Below are positions 44,241 through 57,300 of a DNA stretch of 64,000 nucleotides, one piece after another (position 1 is the first letter of the stretch; each line of letters opens with the position of its first letter). A model generated the notes under the pieces. The model saw nothing but the letters and a program-made list of their open reading frames with translations, was not told where the DNA came from and ran no database searches. Made by a program: the position numbers and the translations under genes. The stretch spans positions 62,001-126,000 of the forward strand of contig JAWZYV010002480.1 in assembly GCA_038373885.1 (NCBI GenBank), written 5' to 3'. The DNA is from Cheiracanthium punctorium. Lineage: Eukaryota; Arthropoda; Arachnida; Araneae; Cheiracanthiidae.

Positions 44241-46915
44241 CTAGCTGCTTACCCGTTCTCCGCACGGTAGGAGACGAATATTTTCCTTACACACATATAA
44301 TTCGAATTAAACCCAGTGATAGGAATCTTTAATAGTGAAAAATTGCTGGAATTCTGACGAAAAGCTGACTCCATGAGTGGAAATTTGAGACGATTGCAAC
44401 ATGATGACACAAAAACTACGTCATTGTCACTGGCGATCAGAAAAGTAAGAACTTTACGGTATGCAGACGAAAATTTTCTCTTTCGAAAAATGCCTTATTT
44501 CTACATCATATAATTCTCTTTTTTAGGTTTAATTTATAGCATTCATACATACCATATGAATAACATTATATGATGTTGAATGCTATTTTATCTTATCTTG
44601 CATTTCGTAAAACGTGGACAATGCATTAGCACAGTTATGTTGCAGATGACTTTATTAAATTTTACCCAAATTTAAAAAACCTACACGAAACAATCGATGC
44701 ACATTGTACGTTCAGAAACCAAAAATGCATCCTGTTTCCGTGAAGATCTTGTCGCTTTCGTAAATGAAAAAAATTTGTGACGTAACTTAAGCGGAAAAGC
44801 TTATTACCCTTACTGAACTCTACATACCTTACTGAACCCCCTTACTACATACCTACATACCTTACTGAACTCTACTGAACTCTCTTAATACAGTACCACA
44901 CTTGTTACATAAAATTAGCGTTGATCACACTGCCAATTCACACTAAATAAATAACTTATTCCATATTTTATTTTTAACATAGATTAATTGCATAGTGTCA
45001 AATTCAATATTAAACAAAATCTGAAATCGTTTCTAGAGCTCTAGGTAACTGGAGTAACTGGAATATATATGAAAAAATAAATAGAACTTTAACATATAAG
45101 TAATTTATATGAAATATTCTAAGCACATTGGATCCCGTTATTCGGAAAGATTCCACAAACGCCATGGGAAGAAAGAGCAATTAATTTCATATTATATTTT
45201 GTATTCCTTTCAAGCGCCTTTGTTATGTACATGAATTCAATATCATTCTCGTACACGATGCTTATCCTATAGTCTCTGGTGATTTATTTTGGATTTTCAT
45301 TTCATATTCCTGACTTTTCATACTTTTGAAATTTTGTTGCTTTGCGCATGTGAATAATCGATTATCATTTCGCATTACGGCTACCAATTAAATAGTTTTC
45401 CATATCGCTTCTTCCACGTTAACCACGTTAATCTGCCTTTTTCTAGTTTAAAAAAAAACGCCTACAATGTTTCATTGCTTCAATTTAGACACACAGAGGG
45501 GTTAGGCAAATACGCACCCGACAAATTGCTTCCTTATGTCCGCCGAAGCAGCACATACGTTAGCGTGTAATGTGCTTCTCCGGATAATCTGACAGCAAAA
45601 CAGAAGACAATGACGTGAAAATGACGTCACACGCGAAGGAAATAAAATGAAAAATATGCAGAATTGCCTGAAAAAACTTCGATTATTTTTAATGCGCAAA
45701 TATGTTAAAATTCTATTTGTTTCATATTTAATGCGTTTTCACTTTTTTGGGTCTTAAGAGATGTAGAAATGAGTGGTTTCACTTAATTATTAAATTGAAC
45801 AACTTAAGTGGCAACAATGGATTCCGTTGCTACGGAAACTGTAGCAGTGTTAAAAATAGAATATGAAATGATTTATTTATGTTTACTTTGCTAGAACTGC
45901 CATTTTGGCGTAATTAACGTCGGCAGTCGATGGCAAATAGCCAAAATGAATCACACATTAAACTTGACAATAAATGCAATAATTTAAAGGCATTACCAGC
46001 TAGTCTAACTGGGTTTAAAAAATATTCTCATTCATCTCAAACAGCATTCGTATTTATAAAGACTTCCTATTTTATTACACCTTGTTTGGCGGGATTAAAA
46101 AATATTATCTATTCATACGCTTGTAACACCAACTCATATCAATCGGGGCATAGAATTAGCAATACAAATGAAAAAGTTTAATTTTCTGAAATTTGGCGGG
46201 GTTTCCCTAACTTAAATCAATTTATTTAACTTGATGAAAATCATTTAAAATCGCCTTAATAACTGCATTATTTCTGAACAGAAAATTAAAATTTCAGGCT
46301 AAATTCTAGTAAAACCTGCACTTGTTTTTAAAAATACTATTTCTTTACGCTCTCAGTAAATTGCGCCAAGCCTAAAATTGTGTGCAAACCACTAGAATCC
46401 ACTTTCTCAAAATCGCCATATAAGCCATTTTTTTTCGCCAAATTATAAGGTTATACACTTTAGTCTCTGAAATTTACAAATCCTTTTTCTTTTGCGTATA
46501 AAAAATATTGAATTCCTGCTCTGATTTCCCACGCAGACGATATTTTAATTAAAAAATAACCTAGCAAATATTCGAAACAGAAAAAAAGTATTATTCCTTT
46601 ATTTTTAATGCAAGAGTGTAAATCATTTAATAAATTCGCCAAACATGGCAACCTCGATGCTTATTTCTCACATTTTCACTACAGGGGTTACAATCGCGTA
46701 GTTGCGGAGAGCAAAAATTAGTGTTTTTGACGGGGTTTTTTATCAATATCTCCTAAACTAATTCGAATTTCGAAATTTAAATTAGCGGAAGACCTTCCTC
46801 GGAATTTTTCGAATAAGTGGACACCTCGATTGAAACTCAACTCCCAGCGGTTTCGGAGGAGATGATGCTACACACAGACAGACAGACAGACGCGCACAGA
46901 TTTTAATAGTATAGA
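44241..46915 (-). mobile_element. Non-autonomous Helitron/Helentron, array copy H5
   Basis: On the minus strand it begins TCTATACTATTAAAATCTGT (at 46,915) and ends CAGCTAG (CTAG 44,241-44,244), preceded by a CCGT...ACGG hairpin. GACAGACAGACAGACGCGC lies near the 5' end. It is followed without any spacer by copy H6 and is very similar to it throughout. No Rep, helicase or other gene is present. A 65-codon frame (45,502-45,699) is shared with H6 but not with H7 and has no known domain. Confidence 0.92.
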
Positions 46916-49525
46916 CTAGCTGCTTACCCGTTCTCCGCACGGTAGGAGACGAATATTTTCCTTACATATATAATTCGAATTAAACCCAGTGATAGGAATC
47001 TCTAATAGTGAAAAATTGCTGGAATTCTGACGAAAAGCTGACTCCATGAGTGGAAATTTGAGACGATTGCAACATGATGACACAAAAACTACGTCATTGT
47101 CACTGGCGATCAGAAAAGTAAGAACTTTACGGTATGCAGACGAAACTTTTCTCTTTCGAAAAATGCCTTATTTCTACATCATATAATTCTCTTTTTTAGG
47201 TTTAATTTATAGCATTCATACATACCATATGAATAACATTACATGATGTTGAATACTATTTTATCTAATCTTGCATTTCGTAAAGCGTAGACAATGCATT
47301 AGCATAGTTATGTTGCAGATGACTTTATTAAATTTTACCCAAATTTAAAAAACCTACACGAAACAATCGATGCACATTGTACGTTCAGAAACCAAAAATG
47401 CATCCTGTTTCCGTGAAGATCTTGTCGCTTTCGTAAATGAAAAAATTTGTGACGTAACTTAAGCGGAAAATCTTATTACCCTTACTGAACTCTTAATACA
47501 GTAGCACACTTGTTACATAAAACTAACGTTGATCTCACTGCCAATTCACACTAAATAAATAACTAATTTCATATTTTATTTTTAACATAGATTAATTGCA
47601 TAGTGTCAAATTCAATATTAAACAAAATCTGAAATCGTTTCTAGAGCTCTAGGTCTTGTAACTGGAGTAACTGGAATATATATGAAAAAATAAATAGAAC
47701 TTTAACATATAAGTAATTTATATGAAATATTCTAAGCACATTGGATCCCGTTATTCGGAAAGATTCCACAAACGCCATGGGAAGAAAGAGCAATTAATTT
47801 CATATTATATTTTGTATTCCTTTCAAGCGCCTTTGTTATGTACATGAATTCAATATCATTCTCGTACACGATGCTTATCCTATAGTCTCTGGTGATTTAT
47901 TTTGGATTTTCATTTCATATTCCTGACTTTTCATACTTTTGAAATTTCGTTGCTTTGCGCATGTGAATAATCGATTATCATTTCGCATTACGCCTACCAA
48001 TTAAATAGTTTTCCATATCGCTTCTTCCACGTTAACGACGTTAATCTGCCTTTTTCTAGTTTAAAAAAAAACGCCTACAAAGTTTCATTGCTTCAATTTA
48101 GACACACAGAGGGGTTAGGCAAATACGCACCCGACAAATTGCTTCCTTATGTCCGCTGAAGCAGCACATACGTTAGCGTGTAATTTGCTTCTCCGGATAA
48201 TCTGACAGCAAAACAGAAGACAATGACGTGAAAATGACGTCACACGCGAAGGAAATAAAATGAAAAATATGCAGAATTGCCTGAAAAAAGTTCGATTATT
48301 TTTAATGCGCAAATATATTAAAATTCTATTTGTTTCATATTTAATGCGTTTTCACTTTTTTGGAACTTAAGAGATGTAGAAATGAGTGGTTTCACTTAAT
48401 TATTAAATTGAACAACTTAAGTGGAAACAATGGATTCCGTTGCTACAGAAACTGTAGCAGTGTTAAAAATAGAACATGAAATGATTTATTTATGTTTACT
48501 TTGCTAGAACTGCCATTTTCGCGTAATTAACGTCGGCAGTCTATGGCAAATAGCCAAAATGAATCACACATTAAACTTGACAATAAATGCAAAATTTAAA
48601 TGCATTACCAGCTAGTCTAACTGGGTTTAAAAAATATTCTCATTCATCTCAAACAGCATTCGTATTTATAAAGACTTCCTATTTTATTACGCCTTGTTTG
48701 GCGGGATTAAAAAATACTATCTATTCATACGCTCGTAACACCAACTCATATCAATCGGGGCATAGAATTAGCAATACAAATGAAAAAGTTTAATTTTCTG
48801 AAATTTGGCGGGGTTTCCCTAACTTAAATCAATTTATTTAACTTGATGAAAATCATTTAAAATCGCCTTAATAACTGCATTATTTCTGAACAGAAAATTA
48901 AAATTTCAGGCTAAATTCTAGAAAAACCTACACTTGTTTTTAAAAATACTATTTCTTTACGCTCTCGATAAATTGCGCCAAGCCTAAAATTGTGCAAACC
49001 ACTAGAATCCACTTTTTCAAAATCGCCATATAAGCCATTTTTTTTCGCCAAATTATAAGGATATACACTTTAGTCTCTGAAATTTACAAATCCTTTTTCT
49101 TTTGCGTATAAAAAATATTGAATTCCTGCTCTGATTTCCCACGCAGACGATATTTTAATTAAAAAATAACCTAGCAAATATTCGAAACAGAAAAAAAGTA
49201 TTATTCCTTTATTTTTAATGCAAGAGTGTAAATCATTTAATAAATTCGCCAAACATTGCAACCTCTATGCTTATTTCTCACATTTTCACTACAGGGGTTA
49301 CAATCGCGGAGTTGCGGAGAGCAAAAATTAGTGTTTTTGAGGGGGTTTTTTATCAATATCTCCTAAACTAATTCGAATTTCGAAATTTAAATTAGCGGAA
49401 GACCTTCCTCGGAATTTTCCGAATAAGTGGACACCTCGATTGAAACTCAACTGCCAGCAGTTTCGGAGGAGATGATGCTACACACAGACAGACAGACAGA
49501 CGCGTACAGATTTTAATAGTATAGA
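46916..49525 (-). mobile_element. Non-autonomous Helitron/Helentron, array copy H6
   Basis: The second copy of the head-to-tail array, with the same ends as H5. Its CTAG (46,916-46,919) touches H5's terminal base. Differences from H5 are scattered substitutions and small indels, for example loss of a CCTTACTGAACTC-type expansion found in H5 near 44,810-44,885. A 9-nt spacer (49,526-49,534) separates it from H7. Confidence 0.92.
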
Positions 49526-50222
49526 ATAGAAAGACTAGCTGCGTGCCCGTTCTCCGCACGGTGGGAAACGCATATTTTCCTTACACATATATAATTCGAA
49601 TTAAACCCAGTAATGAGGAATCTCAAAACGTGAAAAAATATTTGAATCGTGACTAAAAGTTGACGTCATGAGTGCAAATTTTAGACGATTGCAACATGAC
49701 ACAAAAACTACGTCAATGTGACTGGCGATCAAAAAAGAAAGAACTTTATGGTATGCAGACAAAACTTTTCTCTTTCGAAAAATGCCTGATTTCTACATCA
49801 AATAATTCGTTTTGTGAGGTTTAGTATATACCACATTGAGGTTTAGTATATATAGTATATACCACATAAATAATATTACATGATGTTGACAGCAATTTTA
49901 TCTTGCATTTTTCAAAGCGTGGACAATGCATTAGCGCAGTTATGTTACACGCGACTTTATTAAATTTTACCTAAATTAAAAAACCTACAAGAAACAATGG
50001 ATGCATCATTTACGTTTAAAAGCCAAAAATGTACCCTGCTCCCGTGAAAATCATGTCGCTTTTGTAAATGAAAACGTTCGTGATGTAACTTCTGAGAAAA
50101 AGCTTATTACCCTTATTGATCTCTTAATGCAATATCACACTTGTTACATAAAACTGACGTTGATCTCACTGCCAATTCGCCTTAATAAATAACTGATTTC
50201 ATTTTTCATTTTTTACAGATTA

Positions 50223-50552
50223 CAGTTGACCCCTTTATAACATGGGTCTACAACACGAATTCTATAGAACTCGACGAAAACATTACGATCGTTTTCGTGT
50301 AACACGTTAAAAGAGACTCGTACAGTACGGTGAAATGAGACATGTGTTCTGATATTATGACGCCTTAGCTCCTGTAATTAACATATCCTTAGAATGGCAA
50401 CACCAAACATCATTGTATTTTTACGAAGCGCAAATAAGTTTTGCCGCTATTATACCGCGCAGTCCGCACTCCAGGTGGAGTATATCACAGGGCCCGTACA
50501 CTCGGATTCCTATAACACGGAACGTATCTACCGTGTTATAGGGAATCTACTG
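50223..50552. mobile_element. Tigger/pogo-like MITE nested in H7
   Basis: The ends are CAGTTGACCCCTTTATAACA and, as reverse complement, CAGTAGATTCCCTATAACAC, flanked by TA (50,221-50,222 and 50,553-50,554). The uninterrupted site is visible in H5 and H6, where AGATTAATTGCATAGTGTC spans a single TA, so the insertion boundaries are confirmed by comparison. A partial relative is at 19,585-19,800. Confidence 0.93.
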
Positions 50553-50763
50553 TAGTTGAATAGTGTGAAATTCAATAGTTAAGAAAATTCTGGGTTGCCT
50601 TATTTAGTAATATTTCATCTTACCTTGGTGGCCGAAATGTATTAAAACGAAATATTCGAACTGTATCAAAAGTAAAATTTTTAATTTTGTATAACACTCA
50701 GAACAACTTCGGAGTTTGCCACCTACGACGGTTTTTCATGACGTGACAACTGATGCTTGCGTA

Positions 50764-50882
50764 CAGTGGCGTAGCCAAGGAGGAGATAAGGGGTCACAAC
50801 CCCCATGCGGAGTTTTTTGCCATACAAAATGTATATTCTTCACTCCCGTAACATTCCCATGAAAATTTTTCGGTTACTCCTG
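50764..50882. mobile_element. hAT-type MITE nested in H7 (8-bp TSD)
   Basis: It starts CAGTGGCGTAGCC and matches the reverse complement of the 572-703 MITE across the body (GTCACAACCCCCATG, CATACAAAATGTATATTCTT). The right terminus is mutated (GGTTACTCCTG). The flanks CTTGCGTA and CTTGCATA form the 8-bp duplication with one mismatch. Confidence 0.88.
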
Positions 50883-52909
50883 CTTGCATATAATTGATCT
50901 TTTTTTTTTTTTTTCATTTATCAGTGATCAATATACTTCAGGATCGGAATCTCCGCGGTAAAAAAATGCTCTAAAAAATCTGACACCAGAAAATTCTGAT
51001 TTGCACAATGGGGTTACACAAATACGCGCCGGACATACGCTCTGCTTATGTCCGGAGGAGCAAATACATTAGAGGTTATGTGCTGCTCCGGATAATCTGC
51101 CAGCAAAACACCAAAAATTACGTAAAAAATGACATCCACACGCGAGGGAAATAAAATTAAAGATTACAGTTAGTTCTATTTATTTCACGTTTGATGCGTT
51201 TTCACTTTTTCCAGTCTTAAAAGCTGCAGAAATGAGTGGTTTCACTTAATTGTTAAATTTAACAACTTAAGTGGCAACAATGGATTCCGTTGCTACGGAA
51301 ATTATAGCAATGTTAAAAATAGAACATGAAATGAGTTATTCATGTTTACTTTGCTTGAACTGCCATATTGGCGAAATTAACGCCGCCAGTCGATGGCCAA
51401 TAGCTCAAACCACAAATTAAACTTGACACTAAAGTCAATACGCAATACTTTGTTTGGCGGAATTAAAAAAAAAAAATATCTATGCATACGCTAGTGACAT
51501 CCGCTCATATCAATTGTGGAATGGAATAAGTACAGAGCTGCACTACATTTGAATATTTTTCGCCAACTTTGCTAAGAAATGTACTAAAGTAGGAATCAAC
51601 ATACATTTCAATTCGTAAAACAAAAAATATTTTAGACAGTATTAATTACGCCTTTCTAACAGCTTTTAGTAAAAGAAACTTCCGTAGCGCTGCTTTAACA
51701 AATAAGAATCAATTATTTATTACACAGTGCTTCGGTCGCCAAATGCCAACATACACCTTTTTGCAAGATTTTTTTGTTTATAGGGAATCATTCGAAGGCT
51801 TGATTTAACAGCAATCATAATGGGAAATAGTTATCTATCATTTATATGGCTCCATCGCCAAAATTTATTGCAGGCATATTATTGATAAGTAGCAGTTATT
51901 TAAATTATTATTAACTATAACGGGTTTTAATCACCGTTAACTACCATGTACAAAATGCGAGAATTTCAATTTTCTGAAATTTGGCGGAATTCCTCTAACT
52001 TAAATCAGTTTACTTAATTTCGTGTAAATTCTATAGATCGTTTAAAATCGCCTTAATAACTGCATTATTTCTATATGAAAAATCGAAGTATAGCGCCGTA
52101 AAACTTATACTTGTTATTAAAAATACTATTTCGTTACGCTCTCAGTAATTTGCGCCAAGCCCAAAACTATACAAATCGGTAGAACCTACTACTTTCTCAA
52201 AATCGCCAAAAGAGCCATTTTTTTTTTTCGGACAAACTAAAGATATACATGTTAGTCTCGGAAATCTCTCAATCCCTTATTCTTTTACACATAAAAAACA
52301 TTGAATTCCAGCTCTGATTTAACATGAACGTAATATTTTAATTAAAAAATAACTTTGTAAATAATCTAAACAAAAAAAAATCATTATTCTTTTATTTTTA
52401 CTGCAGGAGTCTAAATAATTTAATAAAATAGCCAAACATGGCAACCTCGATGCTTATTTCTCACTTTTTTGACTACAGGGGTTACAATCACGGAATTGTG
52501 GAGAGCAAAAATTAGCGTTTTTGATGGGGTTTTTTATCAATATCTCCTAAACTAATTCGAATTTCGAAATTTAAATGAGCGGAGGTTGTTTCTCGAAATT
52601 TTCCGAATTCGTGGATACCTCATTCGAAACTCAACTCCCAGCCGTTTAGGAGGAGATGATGCTACACACACACACACAGACAGACGCGCACAGATTTTAA
52701 TAGTATAGAAGAAGATTTCTGATGTCAACTTTTTGAACTAGGGACGATTTCTTTTAAAATCGTTATGCATAAAAATTGAAATGTCAACATCCTACTCGGT
52801 CATGTTAAAATATTTTGTGGAGTTGAGGTACAGTACTCGTGAATAAAGGCTAGGAAAAATAAATAACGTCTTCAACTGATAGCGAAAATACCGTCCCAAA
52901 AAAGGGACG

Positions 52910-53291
52910 CTAGGTATTAATGAGATAAAAAATTCGAGGACTAGCGTATGTAACTGCAAATCTCACTTTATCTTGAATATATGCAATGACTATTTGAACA
53001 CCATTGATCTGACTCGTGTAGGCGCGGGTAAAGCGTTTCATATTCTTTTTATAAAGTGATTTTTATAAAGTTTTCTTCTATAAAAATCATAACTCCAAAT
53101 GGCTTTCTGTTTTGGGAACCACTGTCTATCCGTTCGACCAAAGTGAATCCTGGTATTTGAAAATCATCTGAAGGGGTAGTCCATGTTTCCGTTAGCAATA
53201 TCAAATCACTCTGCAGAAAACATGAATCAAACGGAAAAGTGACCATGGCGCTCCGCGTATACAAAAATCCCGTGCTTGAAAGAAATAGCAC
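52910..53291 (-). pseudogene. APE-like endonuclease domain, N-terminal part
   Basis: The minus strand reads SDLILLTETWTTPSDDFQIP, then GFTLVERIDSGSQNRKPFGV and MIFIEENF, followed after a frameshift by NGVQIVIAYIQDKVRFAVTY and ASPR. LTETW with a conserved Glu, the GVMIFI strand and YASPR are typical of the APE-type endonuclease domain of non-LTR retrotransposons and Helentrons. The frame breaks at 53,049 and resumes in another frame down to a stop at 52,910, so it is dead. About 200 bp of unrelated sequence separates it from Helitron H7. The remaining C-terminal part would be expected downstream on the minus strand, and such a piece lies at 43,693-44,172. Confidence 0.7.
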
Positions 53292-53588
53292 CCGAGTGCT
53301 AACAAAGGTTAAACATATCTACCGAAGCATGACACATTTACTAGTCTCCCTCCAGTTTGAAGAGATTACATTTTATATCAGCGCAACTGGCTGACAGGAT
53401 GCTAAATCTATGTTACATCACATAAAATGACCAAAGAAATATATAAATTAATGCAGGTCGCATTTGCGATCATGCATGTAAGATTTGCGAACGCACTTAG
53501 GGAACGCACGTCGCAACTTTCACAGTAGTAGCAACGTTGCAGACCATTTAGATAGATTGTTGTGATTTAAAAACAAGAGCGGGCTTAA

Positions 53589-54803
53589 GATGGGCCTTCG
53601 CAATTAGTAACGGGCCTGCGCGTGTATTTTGATGAGCCATCCAAAGAGGCCTACGGATGCCCGAGTCTTCACGTATACATCAGGCATTTCTCAAGCTTCC
53701 CAGTGCTTTCAAACGTTATTTAATGTAGTTTTAAGTAGTAATTGTGTTACTAATTCAAGTACGAACTCGTGATTAATTTATTTGCTATGATACATATTTA
53801 CATAAAGAAAATAGATGCATATAATTTGAAGGAAAAACAAAGTAGCGCTTACTCTCATGATTCATGATTGCTTATTTTAGTTTCACAAGCGGATATTTAA
53901 TATACTTTAAAATAACTAAATACACAAATGAGAAAGACATTTTATAATGAATATTTCATGAACGTAGTCGTATTTCCTACGTTATTTTAAACAATTCAAC
54001 ATTTATCTTTAACAAATGATATATTAAAGCGCATTTCAGTATTTTCGGGATATCCTGTATATTGGAGAAAATTGATAAAATACGCTCTATAGCGTGATCT
54101 CTGAATTAATTATTCTTTAATAAAGACATTTCATGTAGTATATATTATTCTTTTGTCGCTTTCTCAATCGAACTTAGGAATTGAGCAAGCATAATGAACG
54201 CTTGTACAAAATATTAACTACATTTGAAGTTTCTGTATAAACGGGCAAAAATCAATAATTTATAATTTACTCTATTTCTGCAATGTACCAGATGTAAGTC
54301 TTAATCACATAATCAAGGCATATAACTGATAAATAACATTTTCAACTGGCAAAATTAAATTGTCTAAATAGTATCACAACGTCATGCTTATTTACAAGAA
54401 TAAAAACTACTCAAGTAATACGATTTCTGATTAAAATAATTTATTTATAAATAACACATGAGTAATTATTCACTAAACATATTTACATACATATTTTTAG
54501 AATTTCTAAATACATTATAAGCGTTCACTTACCTTTACATTCAGAGCAAAATGTTCGAATTTTAGGATAAATTTTCATGAAAGAAAATGGCGCAAGATTC
54601 ACAAAACGATTACCTACATCTAAAGTTTTTTAGTACGACAAAAGTATAAAAAAATTTTTTTAAATAATAAAATAATATAACATTTATAATACTTAGAATA
54701 ATAAAATAGAATACTGTAACTGGGAAAAACAGGCCTCAATGATAAACTCATTTTTAGCGATGGCAACTCATAAGCAGGCCCGTTGCTTAGAGATGGCCCC
54801 GGC
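53589..54803. mobile_element. Candidate TTAA-flanked element, 1.2 kb
   Basis: TTAA lies outside both ends (53,585-53,588 and 54,804-54,807). The left side reads GATGGGCCTTCG then AACGGGCCTGC; the right side, reverse-complemented, reads GCCGGGGCCATC then AACGGGCCTGC. The shared inner block and symmetric spacing support terminal inverted repeats of about 35 bp. The interior is A+T rich without a transposase. piggyBac type is inferred from the TTAA only. Confidence 0.45.
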
Positions 54804-54807
54804 TTAA

Positions 54808-55669
54808 GAGTGTAAAGATAATTAGTCTTATTACTCGTAACGTATACTTATGTTCGATGAATTTTATATGAAGTTCCCACTCTGAACCGAAAGCTTAAAT
54901 ATTGTTTTACCTGAATTTAGAACAATTTTTTTTTTCTTAAATGAAGATTAAAATTGATCTCACAGTCTCGAGATATCAGACTTTTTTCAATAAAAAAAGA
55001 TATTTTTATTTGTAGAAGAAAAATAATTTTCATTGATAATAGTATATAGATTTTAATTTTGTTCTTAGTTCGAGAAAACACCTATACTGCTCCTGAGAAA
55101 ATATTATTATAGTGAGATTTCAAAAATTTGAATGGTATTAGTTCAGTGAGCTTGAATAATGCCAAAACTGATACATTTGCCCTTTGGTAGAAATGTTTAA
55201 TAATTTCAAAAATGTTTTTCCCAGAAAAAATAACAGAAATTATGTTTATTTTTGTTTATTTTAAAATGTGCAAGAATGTTTTTTTCAATTCTTTCACTTA
55301 TTTTATAAAAGTGAAAGAATTGAATTTTTTATTCACTTTTTATTTTAAAAATTATGTAACCAAATAATTTTTTATTTGATTTTAAAGTTATTCATATAAT
55401 ACTAAAAAACTATTATTTACTGATTCTTTATTTTTTTTCCTCGAGTTACTATAGCACATGACTTCGAGCACGAAAGCCCCTAAATTCTAAGGCTACTTTC
55501 TAATAATAATTTTAAAATGTACAAATATCTACTTGTTCTCATTTAGTGTATAGCTATTCATTCTTCTGTGTTATATTTGCCTCCAAAAAAAGGGGACTTT
55601 TATATTATAAAGTTTTACACTTTATTCATCCTAAAATACATCTTAATTTTGTGTCACTGTATTTTACCT

Positions 55670-55707
<38 letters not shown>

Positions 55708-57300
55708 CTTACTTGTAACGACATGACAAATGACCCACTTCACCAATTCTATCGTGCCTGCCTCATGGCAAATATGAATCAACTGCAATAGTTGAATTAT
55801 CACCCGTTTAGATTATTAAGTAGTAGAGATAGAAAAACTAACAGTATTAGGATGTTGCTAGGAAACTGTCCTCTCTGATAACGTCACGGTATATCACGGC
55901 CGAAAGCAATAAAAATTGAATTTCGGATTGGAACGATTCCTTTGGGAACGGAGGGTAAGAAGAAAACGAACAATGAAGTTTAGTACCGCTCGTAAAAATA
56001 TTTCGTGTAACGTTTTCGAAGACACACTTTTGCTGTTTGTTCGAATTTTGTGATCTGAGTAATAAAGTTACTTTTAAAACTGTCTGACTGCTCTTGCGTT
56101 CACTTGTCAAGAAATACTTTTTTTTAAATAAAATATATAAATTTTACTTACAGCTTTAGAACTTTTACTAGTTGGTATTTTCTTATTAAAAAAAATGATT
56201 CTCTGTAATCTATGTTTCATTTAGCACTTCAAATAGACATTATAAAGAAATTTCGATTAAAATTTATAAAAATATAAGGATTAAGAATTATTAACACCTA
56301 TGTAAATATTTTTAGAGTATTATAATAAAAATATTTTAGCCTTCTTCAAAGTTGATAGTCAACGTTTGAGTGTTTGAAATCAGAGAGAAGGCAATTAATT
56401 ATTTCACCTTACCAAGTGTTTTTTAAAGCCTCTTGTTTCTTTTCTAGTGGCTCTTGTACCATTTACATTCTTATTTTGAGACGGGGGGAAATTCCCAGCA
56501 ATTTGGAATCCAAGAATTTGCCAAATTCTATCGATATTGCGACAAGCTAAAGGACCAATGCATTCGCAAAAATTACACAGTGTAGTGTGAAAATAATTCC
56601 TCCTGTCATGGCATTTTTCTTAGTCTTATCTGATTCCGATTTGCTGAGAATAGTTCCTCTGAAATGTAAGAACTCTATATATTGGCACCATTTAGAAACT
56701 CCACTAACAACTTTCAAGAGAACTAAAGGTATAATGTGCTTGTTCTGCCCCTTTAGTTTGTTCTTTGTACCGCTTCAAATTGAATACAAACTCTTATATT
56801 TAAATAAATATATTAAAATTTTTGGAATAATAAGAAACTAAGTGGAGGTAAAATCTTGATTGAAACACCGTAACAGATGTTATAAGCATTTCGCCTCTAG
56901 ATAACTAAACTCAGAGAGCAAAGATATCGATTCGACCAGTAGTTTCCTCAAGCATTCTTTGGTTTTCTTACATTTCATATTCCGACAGAATATTTCTTTT
57001 TTCCTTGCCATATATTCTCAACTTCCTAGAACCATGAAGTTGTTAAGTTATAATTTTGGTTAGAGCATCTGAATGACTTACGGGTCATTTGCAAAAAACT
57101 TATTCCTTATATCTGTTAATGTTTTTATTGGTAAACTTTCCGAGTCGAGTCTCTTTTTTCAGTTATAAGTTTTTTTATGGTGCTCTAAGTACAAGTATGT
57201 CAAATCGTAAGAGTTAAGTAAGATTCGTGTATCTTCATTATTTATTTATTTTATCAATATTAAATTAATAGTTAATGTAATGAATGAGTTTGCATAAGAA
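54808..57300. other. No gene seen
   Basis: A very A+T-rich stretch. Frames at 55,546-55,791 (interrupted by the GT run), 55,847-56,110 and 56,587-56,841 have no recognisable motif, and none is supported as a gene. Confidence 0.45.
55674..55704. repeat. (GT)n microsatellite
   Basis: About 15 uninterrupted GT dinucleotides following a T run. Confidence 0.95.

Larger units (their letters stand above)
49535..52709 (-). mobile_element. Non-autonomous Helitron/Helentron, array copy H7 (older, with nested MITEs)
   Basis: The third array copy, with the 5' end TCTATACTATTAAAATCTGT at 52,709 and CAGCTAG at 49,535. It is clearly more diverged from H5 and H6 than they are from each other, and it carries two insertions that they lack: a TA-flanked Tigger-like MITE (50,223-50,552) and an hAT MITE (50,764-50,882). 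Its 3' end reads GCGTGCCCG like H1, while H5 and H6 read GCTTACCCG. Confidence 0.9.

Noticed and set aside
45502..45699. 65-codon minus-strand frame conserved between H5 and H6 (48,115-48,312)
   Set aside because: The conservation is explained by the very recent duplication of the whole Helitron. It is not kept in H7 and shows no domain.
52892..52913. Hairpin CGTCCC-AAAAAA-GGGACG followed by CTAG on the plus strand
   Set aside because: It resembles a Helitron 3' end, but there is no spacing between stem and CTAG and no matching TC end was found, so it may be chance.
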